64,000 bases of DNA. Source: Microcaldota archaeon (lineage in GTDB: Archaea > Micrarchaeota > Micrarchaeia > Micrarchaeales > Micrarchaeaceae). The notes beneath the pieces are model-generated. The model was given only the letters and a program-made list of their open reading frames with translations. It was not told the origin of the DNA and searched no databases. Of this stretch, positions 35,535 to 43,909 are shown in pieces (the first letter of the stretch is position 1; the number at the start of each line of letters is the position of its first letter). Both the position numbers and the translations under genes were made by a program. Location of the stretch: positions 1 to 64,000 of the forward strand of contig JAJZBL010000004.1 of assembly GCA_021798935.1 (NCBI GenBank). Direction: 5' to 3'.

Positions 35535-36446
35535 TCATATGGATATTTCTTCTCCTGGTACCCTTCTGAATAATTCCACATCTCCAACATGCTTTGATTT
35601 TGTTAGGAATCTTGTTAGCCTTTCTACCCCAAATCCTGCTCCTGCTGATGGATAAAGCCCTTTTTCAGCTTCGGCAAGATAGGCTTTGTAAACATCCATA
35701 TTCAGCTTATCTGATCCCATCTTTTTTGTGATTACTTCATACTCGTGCTCGCGTTCTCCTCCTGATAACGCTTCTCCGAACCCTAATGGATATATAAGGT
35801 CATAGTTAAGGTAATGCCCGGATCTGCTTGTGTCTTCTTTTTCATAAAATTCTCTTTTATGGTCTGTAACCCAGAAAGGCTGCGTTGCAGACTTAGACAT
35901 CTCCTCTTCCCAATCCTCCCCATATTTCTCGGCTAATTCGCCTGTTGAATAGATCTTGAAAGGAGGCTTGAATTCAAATACCCCAATTCCAAGGCTTTTG
36001 AATGCATCTTTTGCCTTTTCATCGGATTTCAGCATTTTGCTAAGATATTCAAAATACCCTTCCATAAGAGCCATCACATCTTTGGATTTTGCATTTCTAA
36101 TCTCAAAGTCAAGCTGTGTAAATTCAAAAAGATGCCTTCCGCTGGCCTTCCTCTCTGGCCTTTCCAGCCTTATGTTTGGGGATAGTATGAATATCTTGTC
36201 AAGCTTCTTTATCGCTATCTGCTTGTGGAGTATCATTGAGTTCATCGTATACAGCTTCTGCCCTCCATATTCTATCTCTGGAGTCTTCAATATCGATGAG
36301 TTTGGGTCAGGCCCTAAAGGATCTGTACTTTTTCCCAATATTACTGGCAGCAGTTGCACAAATCCATTATCGTTGAAATAGTTTATTGTATGCTTTATGA
36401 CCTCGCTTGTGACAACTAGCTTTTCAACTATCTTGCTTTCTTCCAT
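35535..36446 (-). CDS. AsnRS-derived asparagine synthetase (archaeal AS-A type)
   Basis: This 303-aa protein is the class II AsnRS/AspRS catalytic core without the anticodon-binding domain. Motif 2-like RLERPERKASGRHLFEFTQLDFEI lies near residue 95 and motif 3-like GAGFGVERLTRFL near residue 275. The length and missing N-terminal domain match the archaeal asparagine synthetase described from Pyrococcus (AsnRS paralogue), which makes asparagine from aspartate and ammonia. It is divergent from an AsnC/Lrp regulator gene, the same arrangement as bacterial asnA-asnC. A tRNA-dependent role is less likely. Confidence 0.88.
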   Translation of the reverse strand: MEESKIVEKLVVTSEVIKHTINYFNDNGFVQLLPVILGKSTDPLGPDPNSSILKTPEIEYGGQKLYTMNSMILHKQIAIKKLDKIFILSPNIRLERPERKASGRHLFEFTQLDFEIRNAKSKDVMALMEGYFEYLSKMLKSDEKAKDAFKSLGIGVFEFKPPFKIYSTGELAEKYGEDWEEEMSKSATQPFWVTDHKREFYEKEDTSRSGHYLNYDLIYPLGFGEALSGGEREHEYEVITKKMGSDKLNMDVYKAYLAEAEKGLYPSAGAGFGVERLTRFLTKSKHVGDVELFRRVPGEEISI

Positions 36447-36563
36447 ATTCGTTCACCTAAAAATAGAATAAAGCCTATCTTATAAATATTTATGCAATAA
36501 AATCTTATAAAATATGCAATTTTATTAGAAATCTATTTATATAATATTGTATAAAATACAAAT

Positions 36564-36992
36564 ATGGACAGCATTGATGAGAGTATAATAAGTTTGGTAG
36601 ACTCTGGAACAATAAAGTACTCAACAATATCGAAGAAACTTGGAATGCCTTTATCTACAGTTCATTTCAGGATACGAAGGCTTGAGAAAGAGAATATAAT
36701 AGAGGGCTACAAAGGAAAGATAAACTGGAAAAATGCAGGTTCATCTGTGCTTGCTTTCATATTTGTGAATGTTGATGTTGATCTTTTAAAGAGGATACAC
36801 AAAACACAGCAGCATCTCTTAAAGGAGCTTACCGCAATAAGCTATGTCAAAGAGGGGTATATCATTACAGGAGATGCCGATATATTCCTGAAAGTGATAG
36901 CGAAGGATACTGAGGAGCTTGGCAAGGTGCTGTTAAATGCGATAGACTCAAAAGAGGGAGTTGTTAAGACTAAGACAATGGTTGTGTTGTAA
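36564..36992 (+). CDS. Lrp/AsnC-family transcriptional regulator
   Basis: This 142-aa protein has an N-terminal helix-turn-helix (YSTISKKLGMPLSTVHFRIRRLEKENIIEGYKG near residues 19-50) and a C-terminal RAM-type ligand domain (VLAFIFVNVDVDL, then GYIITGDADIFLKVIAKDTEEL). It is predicted to sense an amino acid. It lies 117 bp from the divergent asparagine synthetase gene, whose promoter it may control in response to asparagine. TTTATATAATA about 28 bp before ATG 36564 supports a leaderless transcript. Confidence 0.9.
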   Translation: MDSIDESIISLVDSGTIKYSTISKKLGMPLSTVHFRIRRLEKENIIEGYKGKINWKNAGSSVLAFIFVNVDVDLLKRIHKTQQHLLKELTAISYVKEGYIITGDADIFLKVIAKDTEELGKVLLNAIDSKEGVVKTKTMVVL

Positions 36993-37029
36993 GGTATACA
37001 AGCATTTAGGCAGTATTTCTATTAGCTTA

Positions 37030-37941
37030 TTATCTATATGAGAGTTCTATCCCCTCTTCTTCCTCAACCATCCTTATTATTTTAACAGCCTCTGAGTAAT
37101 TATATTCCTCATCTCCATAACTATTCACAGGAGTCTCCATCACAAAGCAGCCTTTTTGGAATAACGGATTTTTGAACATGTTTACAAATCCTTTTTCTCC
37201 TATCTCTCCTTTTCCTAAATGCCAATGCCTGTCCAATCCGCTGCCTAGCTTGTATTTAGCGTCATTTAGGTGCACGAGCTTAAGCGTTCTCTTGCCAAAA
37301 TCCTCAATTTCATCTGCAAGTTTGCTTACTTCCTTTTCAGAACGAAGGTCATATCCTGCTGCAAATGCATGGCATGTATCAAGGCAAAGCCCAATATTCT
37401 TGTCATCAACACTATCTGCTATATCAGCTATCTCAGGTATCCTGCTGCCTACGCTGTTCTTGTATCCTGCAGTATTCTCAAATAGCACCATGGCCTTATG
37501 ATGTGCAATTCCTTCGTTCAATGAATCTGCTATCCTCTTTTTGCCTTCATTGAATCCGCTTCCCATATGAGATCCAAGATGCACAACAAGATAATGGACG
37601 CCAAGTACATCGCATCTTTCAAGGTTGTTGTTCAGCATTTCAATGCTCTTTGAGCGTTGATCCTCGGATTTTGAAGCAAGGTTGAAAAGATATGGCAAGT
37701 GCGCAAATGCAATAAGGTCAAATTTCTTAGTATACTCCTTGAACATGGATATATCAACACTTTTTATTGGCGAATGCTTCCATGTTCTTGGGCTGCTTGG
37801 AAAGAACTGAAAATCTCCATATCCAGATTTACCTGCATTAAGCGGTGCATTTGATACCGATCCTGCAACAGACATGTGGAATCCTAGCCGTATATTTACA
37901 TTGGAATGCTTCAATTGCTTTTCTCTTTCCATCATTGCCAT
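37030..37941 (-). CDS. nfo: Endonuclease IV (AP endonuclease)
   Basis: This protein of about 303 aa has the whole zinc-site set of endonuclease IV: GFHMSVAGS, YLVVHLGSHMG, VLFENTAGYKN, LCLDTCHAFAAGYD, LVHLNDAKYKLGSGLDRHWHLGKGEIG and a final METP. It cuts abasic sites in base-excision repair, possibly with the uracil-DNA glycosylase encoded at 53086. The frame is open to TTG 37950, but ATG 37941 is preferred. It is convergent with the AsnC-like gene. Confidence 0.95.
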   Translation of the reverse strand: MAMMEREKQLKHSNVNIRLGFHMSVAGSVSNAPLNAGKSGYGDFQFFPSSPRTWKHSPIKSVDISMFKEYTKKFDLIAFAHLPYLFNLASKSEDQRSKSIEMLNNNLERCDVLGVHYLVVHLGSHMGSGFNEGKKRIADSLNEGIAHHKAMVLFENTAGYKNSVGSRIPEIADIADSVDDKNIGLCLDTCHAFAAGYDLRSEKEVSKLADEIEDFGKRTLKLVHLNDAKYKLGSGLDRHWHLGKGEIGEKGFVNMFKNPLFQKGCFVMETPVNSYGDEEYNYSEAVKIIRMVEEEEGIELSYR

Positions 37942-38088
37942 GCTTGACAATTATAATTCAATAATTAAAACTTTTCAGTGTTTTACATTTACCTAAAGAA
38001 GCAAAGCAAAAAGGTTGTAAAAATACCCTGACCGATTAGTTGGATAGATTTAAAAACTCTACCTATTTTTAGTGTAACTGCTATTATT

Positions 38089-38151
38089 ATGGCAATTAAG
38101 GTTCTATTTAAAAACTTTCTTGCTAAATCATTACTTGGTCTTAATTTTTAA
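38089..38151 (+). CDS. Possible 20-codon upstream ORF of histone gene
   Basis: An ATG at 38089 opens a 20-aa hydrophobic-basic peptide (MAIKVLFKNFLAKSLLGLNF) ending at TAA 38151, 23 bp before the histone start. A TTTAAAAA block lies about 37 bp upstream. It may be a translated leader in the histone mRNA, or chance in an A+T-rich 5' region. Nothing else supports it. Confidence 0.2.
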   Translation: MAIKVLFKNFLAKSLLGLNF

Positions 38152-38174
38152 CAAATTACTGGGAGGGTGTTTCA

Positions 38175-38504
38175 TTGAATTACAAGAAAAGAGGCTTAAG
38201 CCTTTATGAGATTGAAGAATATTTGAAGGATGCAGGTGCTGAAAAGATAAGTGAGGATGCTGTTTTTACATTTGAGAAAGAAATTGAGAAGATGGCTGAT
38301 GAATTGATGGGTTTTGCAAGTATATTTGCAAATTATGCAGGGCGAAAGAGCCTTATAAAAGGATCAGATATTGTATTTGCAATAGGTAACATAAACTCTG
38401 AAAACATAATATATCTCCCAGAAACAAGCAATAAAATAAAAAGAGTCCACAAAAAGAAACTGGCAAAGCGCAGGATAAGCAAAGCCAAAATTCAAATTAA
38501 ATAA
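38175..38504 (+). CDS. Archaeal histone with basic C-terminal tail
   Basis: This 109-aa protein has an HMf-like histone fold in residues ~8-70: LSLYEIEEYLKDAGAEKISEDAVFTFEKEIEKMADEL and FANYAGRKSLIKGSDIVFAIG align with helix 1, the A-G-A-E-R-V-S loop, helix 2 and the A-G-R-K-T ... D-I end. One extra residue lies in the last loop. About 38 residues follow, ending in a very basic stretch (NKIKRVHKKKLAKRRISKAK), whereas typical archaeal histones end near residue 67. The TTG 38175 start lies 8 bp after GGGAGGGTG. Its stop overlaps the convergent GPT gene by 8 bp. Confidence 0.88.
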   Translation: MNYKKRGLSLYEIEEYLKDAGAEKISEDAVFTFEKEIEKMADELMGFASIFANYAGRKSLIKGSDIVFAIGNINSENIIYLPETSNKIKRVHKKKLAKRRISKAKIQIK

Positions 38505-39558
38505 TTTTTAATGTTGCCAGTTTTATTGCTAATCCTAAAACTATGAACAATGCTTCGACAACCCACATATAAAGGGATACCTCCCATTCTTTGCATTTCT
38601 TCAAATTCATTATAATGTGAGTCCAGCTATAAATCTTTCTTCCATAAGGTGCCTTCATAGTTCCGTCTTTCTGAATTATTCCAAGATCTGTAACCTTGAA
38701 TTTCCTGCGAAGATGTAGGAAGAATTCTATTATCCAAGGGATGAATATTATTATTCCAAATCCTTCCATCCCTCCTACTATCATATCGCCTACTAAAGCT
38801 GCACCTACAAGGTACGTGAAGCTATCCCCTGGTATTATCTTCGCTGGATATACATTGAATATGAACATTGCTACAAGCGAGGCAAAAAGTACAGATGATA
38901 TAAGCAATCCAGTATAATCGCCAAATAGCAACGAATAAAGGAGCAGCCCAAATGCAGCTATCATTCCGGTGCCCGTTGCAATTCCGTCAAATCCTCCAAG
39001 CAAATTAAATGCATTTGCAGCAAATATTATCGCAAGAGGTATTATTACAAGTGGATAGAATATTCCAAAGTTGATTACTCCTATCAATGGTATCGCAACC
39101 GTCTTAACTCCTGCATTGATAGCTACTAATGGTATAGCCCCTATAAGTGTAAGAACCGGCTTCTGCCACTGCTTCAATCCCTGCCTTGTATCCATCATAT
39201 CGGTTGACTTTACCGCTTTCCTCTTTACATTTATATCATCAAGAAAGCCCACGGTTGATATCAGGATTACTGATAGCATCACAGAGAAAAGGACTGCAAT
39301 GCTTGTAACAGGCTGGTAGAAGGGACTTGAGGGGGATGGAAAGTTTGATCCAAATATGTAGGTAAATAGGCCTACGCTAAATCCTAATGCAACCGCAATA
39401 CCTCCGCTTCCTGCAAGTGTGGGATTTCCCTTTTTATTGTGGTCTATCGCTGTAACTCCCGATTCCTTCATATAGGACATCAGAAATAAAGTCATTACTA
39501 CAGTTATTATGAACGCCGCTATAGAGGGTATTATTATAGTCAGGTAGGTATGGAACAT
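38497..39558 (-). CDS. AglH-like UDP-GlcNAc-1-phosphate transferase
   Basis: This membrane enzyme of about 353 aa belongs to the glycosyltransferase 4 (MraY/WecA/GPT) family, with about ten helices. Diagnostic sites are DHNKKGNPTLAGSGGIAVALG near residue 35, VGFLDDINVKR (D-D) near residue 100, NAFNLLGGFDGIATG near residue 190, and the cytoplasmic HLRRKFKV loop. It transfers a sugar phosphate, probably GlcNAc-1-P, to dolichyl phosphate at the first step of N-glycan assembly. ATG 39558 is preferred over TTG 39579. It is convergent with the histone gene. Confidence 0.88.
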   Translation of the reverse strand: MFHTYLTIIIPSIAAFIITVVMTLFLMSYMKESGVTAIDHNKKGNPTLAGSGGIAVALGFSVGLFTYIFGSNFPSPSSPFYQPVTSIAVLFSVMLSVILISTVGFLDDINVKRKAVKSTDMMDTRQGLKQWQKPVLTLIGAIPLVAINAGVKTVAIPLIGVINFGIFYPLVIIPLAIIFAANAFNLLGGFDGIATGTGMIAAFGLLLYSLLFGDYTGLLISSVLFASLVAMFIFNVYPAKIIPGDSFTYLVGAALVGDMIVGGMEGFGIIIFIPWIIEFFLHLRRKFKVTDLGIIQKDGTMKAPYGRKIYSWTHIIMNLKKCKEWEVSLYMWVVEALFIVLGLAIKLATLKII

Positions 39559-39655
39559 TTTTGCACCAGATACAATCAAATATAGTAATTGTGAAAATAA
39601 CTAATAAATAGTATTCTAATATAATATAGTCCGTTTAAGCTTATAATATTGCTTT

Positions 39656-39729
39656 GCCCTTGTAGTATAACTTGGATAGAACGCGGGCTTGCGGAGCCTG
39701 TGATCCGGGTTCAAATCCCGGCAAGGGCG
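39656..39729 (+). tRNA. tRNA-Arg (anticodon GCG)
   Basis: The 74-nt cloverleaf has acceptor arms GCCCTTG (39656-39662) and CAAGGGC (39722-39728), anticodon stem CGGGC/GCCTG around the loop TTGCGGA with anticodon GCG at 39691-39693, and a T arm CCGGG-TTCAAAT-CCCGG. G73 is the discriminator and CCA is not encoded. It reads CGC/CGU arginine codons. The D stem is weak (G-C, U-A, an A-A mismatch and U-G). No intron is seen and no integrase or repeated tRNA end is nearby. Confidence 0.95.
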
Positions 39730-39854
39730 CTGAAAAATACCTAAAAATTATTATCAAAAATAAAAAATAATGCAAGCTAAAACTTTGGTTTGTGATATTG
39801 TTCTATCTTTATATATACCTTATTCTTTTATGCTATCTGCATCTTCTAGACTAT

Positions 39855-40073
39855 TTACTTTTCATCAATTTTCTTAAGATCCTCCAATACCACAAGAAGC
39901 TTTTTCCCTTCAAATTTTTTTATCTCGACTTCGAGTGCCTTTGGCACAATTATCATTTTTGCCGGACCTTGCTTTGAGATCTTTGCAAAGAATGACACAG
40001 TATTCATCACAAGCGGTTTTCCAGCATCTGTACCTTCCTTCCACACATTATCCCATTTATTATGTTTCTCCAT
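39855..40073 (-). CDS. AbrB-like small DNA-binding protein (tentative)
   Basis: This 72-aa protein has a swapped-hairpin-like pattern: VSFFAKISKQGPAKMIIVPKALEVEIKKFEGKKLLVVLEDL, read in parts, resembles archaeal SpoVT/AbrB-type antitoxin or regulator proteins (x-I-x-I-P-K then G-K-x-x-V). The N-terminus MEKHNKWDNVWKEG is atypical. ATG 40073 is preferred over TTG 40085. A perfect 18-bp palindrome lies 23 bp upstream over the TATA region, fitting autoregulation. No toxin gene is adjacent. Confidence 0.6.
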   Translation of the reverse strand: MEKHNKWDNVWKEGTDAGKPLVMNTVSFFAKISKQGPAKMIIVPKALEVEIKKFEGKKLLVVLEDLKKIDEK

Positions 40074-40095
40074 ATATATCAACACATATTATTTA

Positions 40096-40113
40096 ATATG
40101 TTTTAAAACATAT
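40096..40113. promoter_or_regulatory. 18-bp perfect palindrome at AbrB-like promoter
   Basis: ATATGTTTTAAAACATAT is a perfect palindrome starting 23 bp upstream of ATG 40073. It overlaps the likely TATA element of the minus-strand AbrB-like gene (TTTATATG, about 40117-40110). This is the longest perfect dyad seen in any promoter here and a strong operator candidate. Confidence 0.6.
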
Positions 40114-40269
40114 AAATATTTAAATTTTTCTTTTATTTTACTTTTCGAAGCAATTGAGCCCTGATTACATTTTATGTCAATTATTTCATGAAATCTCATT
40201 TTTGTTGACTATTCGGGTGCAGTGATTTTCCTGCTAAAGATTTATAAATATCATTTGATTAAACATTTT

Positions 40270-41313
40270 ATGCAAATTATAAAGCCTCAAAGACTGAAAA
40301 GAGGCGATACTGTAGCCATCGTTTCCCCTTCTTCTGGAGCTGCCGAAATGTTCCCTAATATATATGAAAATGGGATTAAAAATATAGAAAAGTACTTTGG
40401 ATTAAAGATAAAAGAGTATAGCACTGCAAGAAAGAGCAATGATTATCTTTATAAACACCCAAAGGAGCGTGCTGAAGACATAAACAATGCTTTTGAGGAT
40501 AAAGATGTAAAAGCAATATTCACAAGCATAGGGGGAGATGACTCTGTAAGGATACTGGATTACCTTGACATGAAAGTTATAAGGAAAAATCCAAAGATAA
40601 TTGTAGGCTTTTCTGATTCAACGACCCTATCTGATTACATATATTACAAAACAGGTATTGTCACTTTCTATGGTCCTTCTGTAATGGCAGGATTCTCGCA
40701 GATGAAGGCATTCCCAAAATCATTTTTGGAAATGTTTAAAGACTTAATGTTCAAGCCACATGAGAATTATGAGTATCATAATTTTTCTTTCTGGTCGGAT
40801 GGCTATCCAGAGTGGTCTGAAAAAAAGAACACAGGCAAGATAAACAAGGAGCATGAAAATGAAGGTTGGCACTGGATACAGGGGAAAAAGCCTGTAAAAG
40901 GAGAACTATTTGGAGGTTGTGCGGATGTGCTCGAATTTATGAAAGGCACCCATTTCTGGCCAAAAGAAGATTTTTGGAATAGGAAGATATTATTCTTGGA
41001 GACATCTGAAGATAAGCCTTCGCCTGATACTGTCAAATATTGGATCAGAAACTATGGAAGCCAAGGTATACTTGATAGGATAGCCGCACTTCTGATTGCT
41101 ATTCCCTCCGGATATTCTGCTGAGGAGAAAATAGAGATGGAAAAGAAGGTACATTCTGTATTGGATATTGAGTTCAAAAGAGGCGATATGCCTCTTGTAA
41201 CAGATATGGATTTTGGGCATACAGATCCAAAATTTTTGTTGCCTATAGGCACAATGGCAGAGATAGACGCACAGAGCAAGATTTTTAGGCTATTAGAAAA
41301 GCCTGTATCTTAG
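40270..41313 (+). CDS. S66-family peptidase, LD-carboxypeptidase/MccF-like
   Basis: This 347-aa serine peptidase of family S66 shows GDTVAIVSPSSGA at the start, SIGGDDSVRILDYLD near residue 90, KNPKIIVGFSDSTTLSDYI (candidate nucleophile Ser) near residue 115, ILFLETSEDKPSP (Glu) and MDFGHTDPKFLLPIG (His). The length and ETSEDKPSP segment fit MccF-type enzymes, which cleave aminoacyl-nucleotide toxins, better than murein LdcA. ATG 40270 lies about 30 bp after TTTATAAAT; GTG 40222 in frame is less likely. Confidence 0.88.
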   Translation: MQIIKPQRLKRGDTVAIVSPSSGAAEMFPNIYENGIKNIEKYFGLKIKEYSTARKSNDYLYKHPKERAEDINNAFEDKDVKAIFTSIGGDDSVRILDYLDMKVIRKNPKIIVGFSDSTTLSDYIYYKTGIVTFYGPSVMAGFSQMKAFPKSFLEMFKDLMFKPHENYEYHNFSFWSDGYPEWSEKKNTGKINKEHENEGWHWIQGKKPVKGELFGGCADVLEFMKGTHFWPKEDFWNRKILFLETSEDKPSPDTVKYWIRNYGSQGILDRIAALLIAIPSGYSAEEKIEMEKKVHSVLDIEFKRGDMPLVTDMDFGHTDPKFLLPIGTMAEIDAQSKIFRLLEKPVS

Positions 41314-41386
41314 GGTCGCTAGGATATTGCCGCTGATTCAAACTTATTCTTAAAAAATCTAAAAATTCCAAATCCTTGCAAATAGC

Positions 41387-42460
41387 TTACTTTCTAAGCA
41401 GCTTTCTTTCAGTCTCTTTTCTTTCAATTATAAGGTTCAAGGCTTCCTTTATGTCTTTCTCACCTTTAATCATACCTACAATTGAATCTAGTATAGGAAT
41501 TTTATCACCGGTCCCTTCGTGCATGAGCACAAAATGCGGATAATAGGCATCTGATGCAAGGTTCTCCAAATCGATAAAGGCATCAGATAAGGTACCGGGA
41601 AGATATAGTTCGGCTCCTATTCCCCCGCTTAAACTTCCTCTTGTTACAAAGTTTACTATTAGTTTTATTTTATCCTTTCTGTCCTTTAAAGGTTTTTCAT
41701 TTCTCGCTTTCAGTTCATTATAAAATTTATTTACCAATGTTTTCAAGAAACCTTCTATCTTTTCTTTTCCCTCAAATTTGTCTATCACAGCATCAAGGAC
41801 TGGAGATATCATAGATCTATCTTCGTGTAGGCTTATAAACATTGGATTCGTCTTTACTGCAAGATCAACCAAGCTTCCGTAAGACTCAAACCTGGGCACG
41901 CTTAGCTTCATCTTGAATCCATTCGTATGCATAAGGAAGAGACGATCTATTATAAGCTCGTATTTTTCTTGATTTGAAAGCTCTGCATATTTCTTCCCAA
42001 AAGCAATCTTTGATATTATATCCCTGTTTATATCCTTTGCCTCTTCAATTATACTCTTTGCAGCATTGCCATAGAATATTTCATTATTATCCAATGTAAG
42101 CTGTGCCTCATTCAGGCGATTTTCTCTTAAGATAACAATTGAAGCATGATCGATAGAGGAAACCAATGCCTCTATGCTTCTGTTTAAGCTTATGCCTTTG
42201 CTGCTTGGAAGTTCCAACCTAGAAATTGAGTGGTTGGTTGGGTCAATTATATGCAAGCCTAAAAACTTTCTTACAAATTTAGGTGATGGCCTTTCTGTTA
42301 TATCTGAAGAGCTACTTAGCATGTACTTACTCACTTCCGATTTATCCAAACTTTCCTTTTCTTCCATGAAAAACTTCATGAACTTTGAATCATATTCCTC
42401 TCCGGACATGCTGCTCAATCTCTCCGCATTTCCTCTATTTTTATCTCTTATCTTATCCAT
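41387..42460 (-). CDS. Protein of unknown function
   Basis: This soluble 357-aa protein is not recognised. The N-terminal ~60 residues are polar, followed by alternating helices and strands (KFVRKFLGLHIIDPTNHSIS, KIKLIVNFVTRGSLSGGIGAE, YYPHFVLMHEGTGDKIPILDS) and a charged C-terminal helix. It has no clear catalytic or metal motif. ATG 42460 has GGAGG 8 bp upstream, so it is preferred over the in-frame ATG 42490. Confidence 0.72.
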   Translation of the reverse strand: MDKIRDKNRGNAERLSSMSGEEYDSKFMKFFMEEKESLDKSEVSKYMLSSSSDITERPSPKFVRKFLGLHIIDPTNHSISRLELPSSKGISLNRSIEALVSSIDHASIVILRENRLNEAQLTLDNNEIFYGNAAKSIIEEAKDINRDIISKIAFGKKYAELSNQEKYELIIDRLFLMHTNGFKMKLSVPRFESYGSLVDLAVKTNPMFISLHEDRSMISPVLDAVIDKFEGKEKIEGFLKTLVNKFYNELKARNEKPLKDRKDKIKLIVNFVTRGSLSGGIGAELYLPGTLSDAFIDLENLASDAYYPHFVLMHEGTGDKIPILDSIVGMIKGEKDIKEALNLIIERKETERKLLRK

Positions 42461-42621
42461 ATAAACAACCTCCACTAATAAACATTGCATGCTTTTCTTT
42501 ACTGAAAACCAATATTAGGATGTTACAAAAAGGTGTATATAAGTTTGTAAAAATCGTATTATAAGAAATTGGATACTAAAATCTATAACCGCAGAAATTC
42601 AACAGTATCCTGCCAATTAAT

Positions 42622-43701
42622 TTATTTTTCAAATTCTAATTTCTCCAGCAATCTTATATAACTGTCATATCTCTCCTTTGATATAAACCCTTCCTCAACT
42701 GCCTTTTTGACTGCACATCCCGGTTCGTGCGAATGTGTGCAATCGCTGAACTTGCAATTTGGTGCAAACTCTGCAAATTCTGGATAATAAAGGCGAAGGG
42801 AATCAGCATCAAGATTCCATAACCCAAGCGAGCGTATTCCTGGAGTATCAATCAGCATTGTGGATTCATCTAAAAGATGCAATGAAGATGATGATGTTGT
42901 ATGCCGGCCTTTGCCTGATTTCTTGCTGATTTCATCAGTAAAAAGGACATCATCCTCCAAAATGCTGTTTATTAAAGAGGATTTACCAACGCCACTGCTT
43001 CCTATCATAACGCAACGCTTACCTTTAATGTAAGAAAGCAAATCGCTTATACCGTCCATTGTCTTATTTGAAACCTTTATTATTGGCAAATCGGCATTCT
43101 TATACATTGAAATGTCTGGAGGCGGAGCTAAATCAGTCTTCGTTATGCATAGGATTGGGCTCACATTTCCATACTGGCTTATTATTAAGTACCTGTCAAC
43201 CAGATTGGGATTGAAAGCAGGCTGTATTGTTGAGGCAACTATAACAGCCACATCTATATTAGCTACTATAACATGTTCCTCTGAACCAACTAAGGATTTT
43301 TTGGATGAATCAGCCCTTAACCTCACAAGCTTTGAATGCCTTTCAGTCCTCCCCTTTATTACAGGATTTGATTTCTCCAGTTCAAAAATTACATTATCTC
43401 CAACTACAAGCTGGTTTATAATCCCCTTTTGGTAGTTATTTTCTGCAATACCCTCTATGAAATTTCCTTTGTATAATATTTTATAATTGGCAGGATTTAG
43501 TTCTGCAACTATTCCTATATTTCCCAGCTTCTGTGCTTCTGCAGGGTTGTAAACCAAAAGACCAATAGGCTTGGCCTCTTTGCTATTTGCAATTGAATTA
43601 AGGTTATCTTTATTATGCCTATCCTTATGCGTATACTTTTTCATATTGCCATCTTTGCTTTTGACTTTATGCTTCTTGCTATAATCATCTTCGTCCATCA
43701 T
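42622..43701 (-). CDS. rsgA: RsgA-type circularly permuted GTPase
   Basis: This 359-aa protein has a basic N-terminus, an OB-like domain, then the permuted GTPase: G4 CITKTDLAPP near residue 180, G1 MIGSSGVGKSSLINSIL near residue 226, G2-like GKGRHTTSSS, and G3 LIDTPGIRSLGLW. It ends with a zinc site (C-x4-C-x-H-x5-C in NCKFSDCTHSHEPGCAV). Bacterial RsgA releases RbfA and matures the 30S subunit. RsgA is common in bacteria and uncommon in archaea, so horizontal acquisition is possible. Confidence 0.92.
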   Translation of the reverse strand: MMDEDDYSKKHKVKSKDGNMKKYTHKDRHNKDNLNSIANSKEAKPIGLLVYNPAEAQKLGNIGIVAELNPANYKILYKGNFIEGIAENNYQKGIINQLVVGDNVIFELEKSNPVIKGRTERHSKLVRLRADSSKKSLVGSEEHVIVANIDVAVIVASTIQPAFNPNLVDRYLIISQYGNVSPILCITKTDLAPPPDISMYKNADLPIIKVSNKTMDGISDLLSYIKGKRCVMIGSSGVGKSSLINSILEDDVLFTDEISKKSGKGRHTTSSSSLHLLDESTMLIDTPGIRSLGLWNLDADSLRLYYPEFAEFAPNCKFSDCTHSHEPGCAVKKAVEEGFISKERYDSYIRLLEKLEFEK

Positions 43702-43909
43702 ATGTAACTATCTCTGCGTGTATATTTAAAGATTGTAATAAATAAATTGATTTTATAAATAAAAAAGCTTCAATCAGTTGCTTTATCTTATTTGCTTGTT
43801 TTATATAAATTGATATGTACTATTCATCTATTTATAATGCATTTTTTAGCAAAAGGTAAGGATTATTGCAAAAATATTTAAGTTTTCTTTTTATATAATA
43901 TTGATATAC

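Noticed and set aside
39656..39729. tRNA-Arg as an integration site of a mobile island
   Set aside because: No integrase gene, no repeated tRNA 3' end and no sharp change of gene content flank it.
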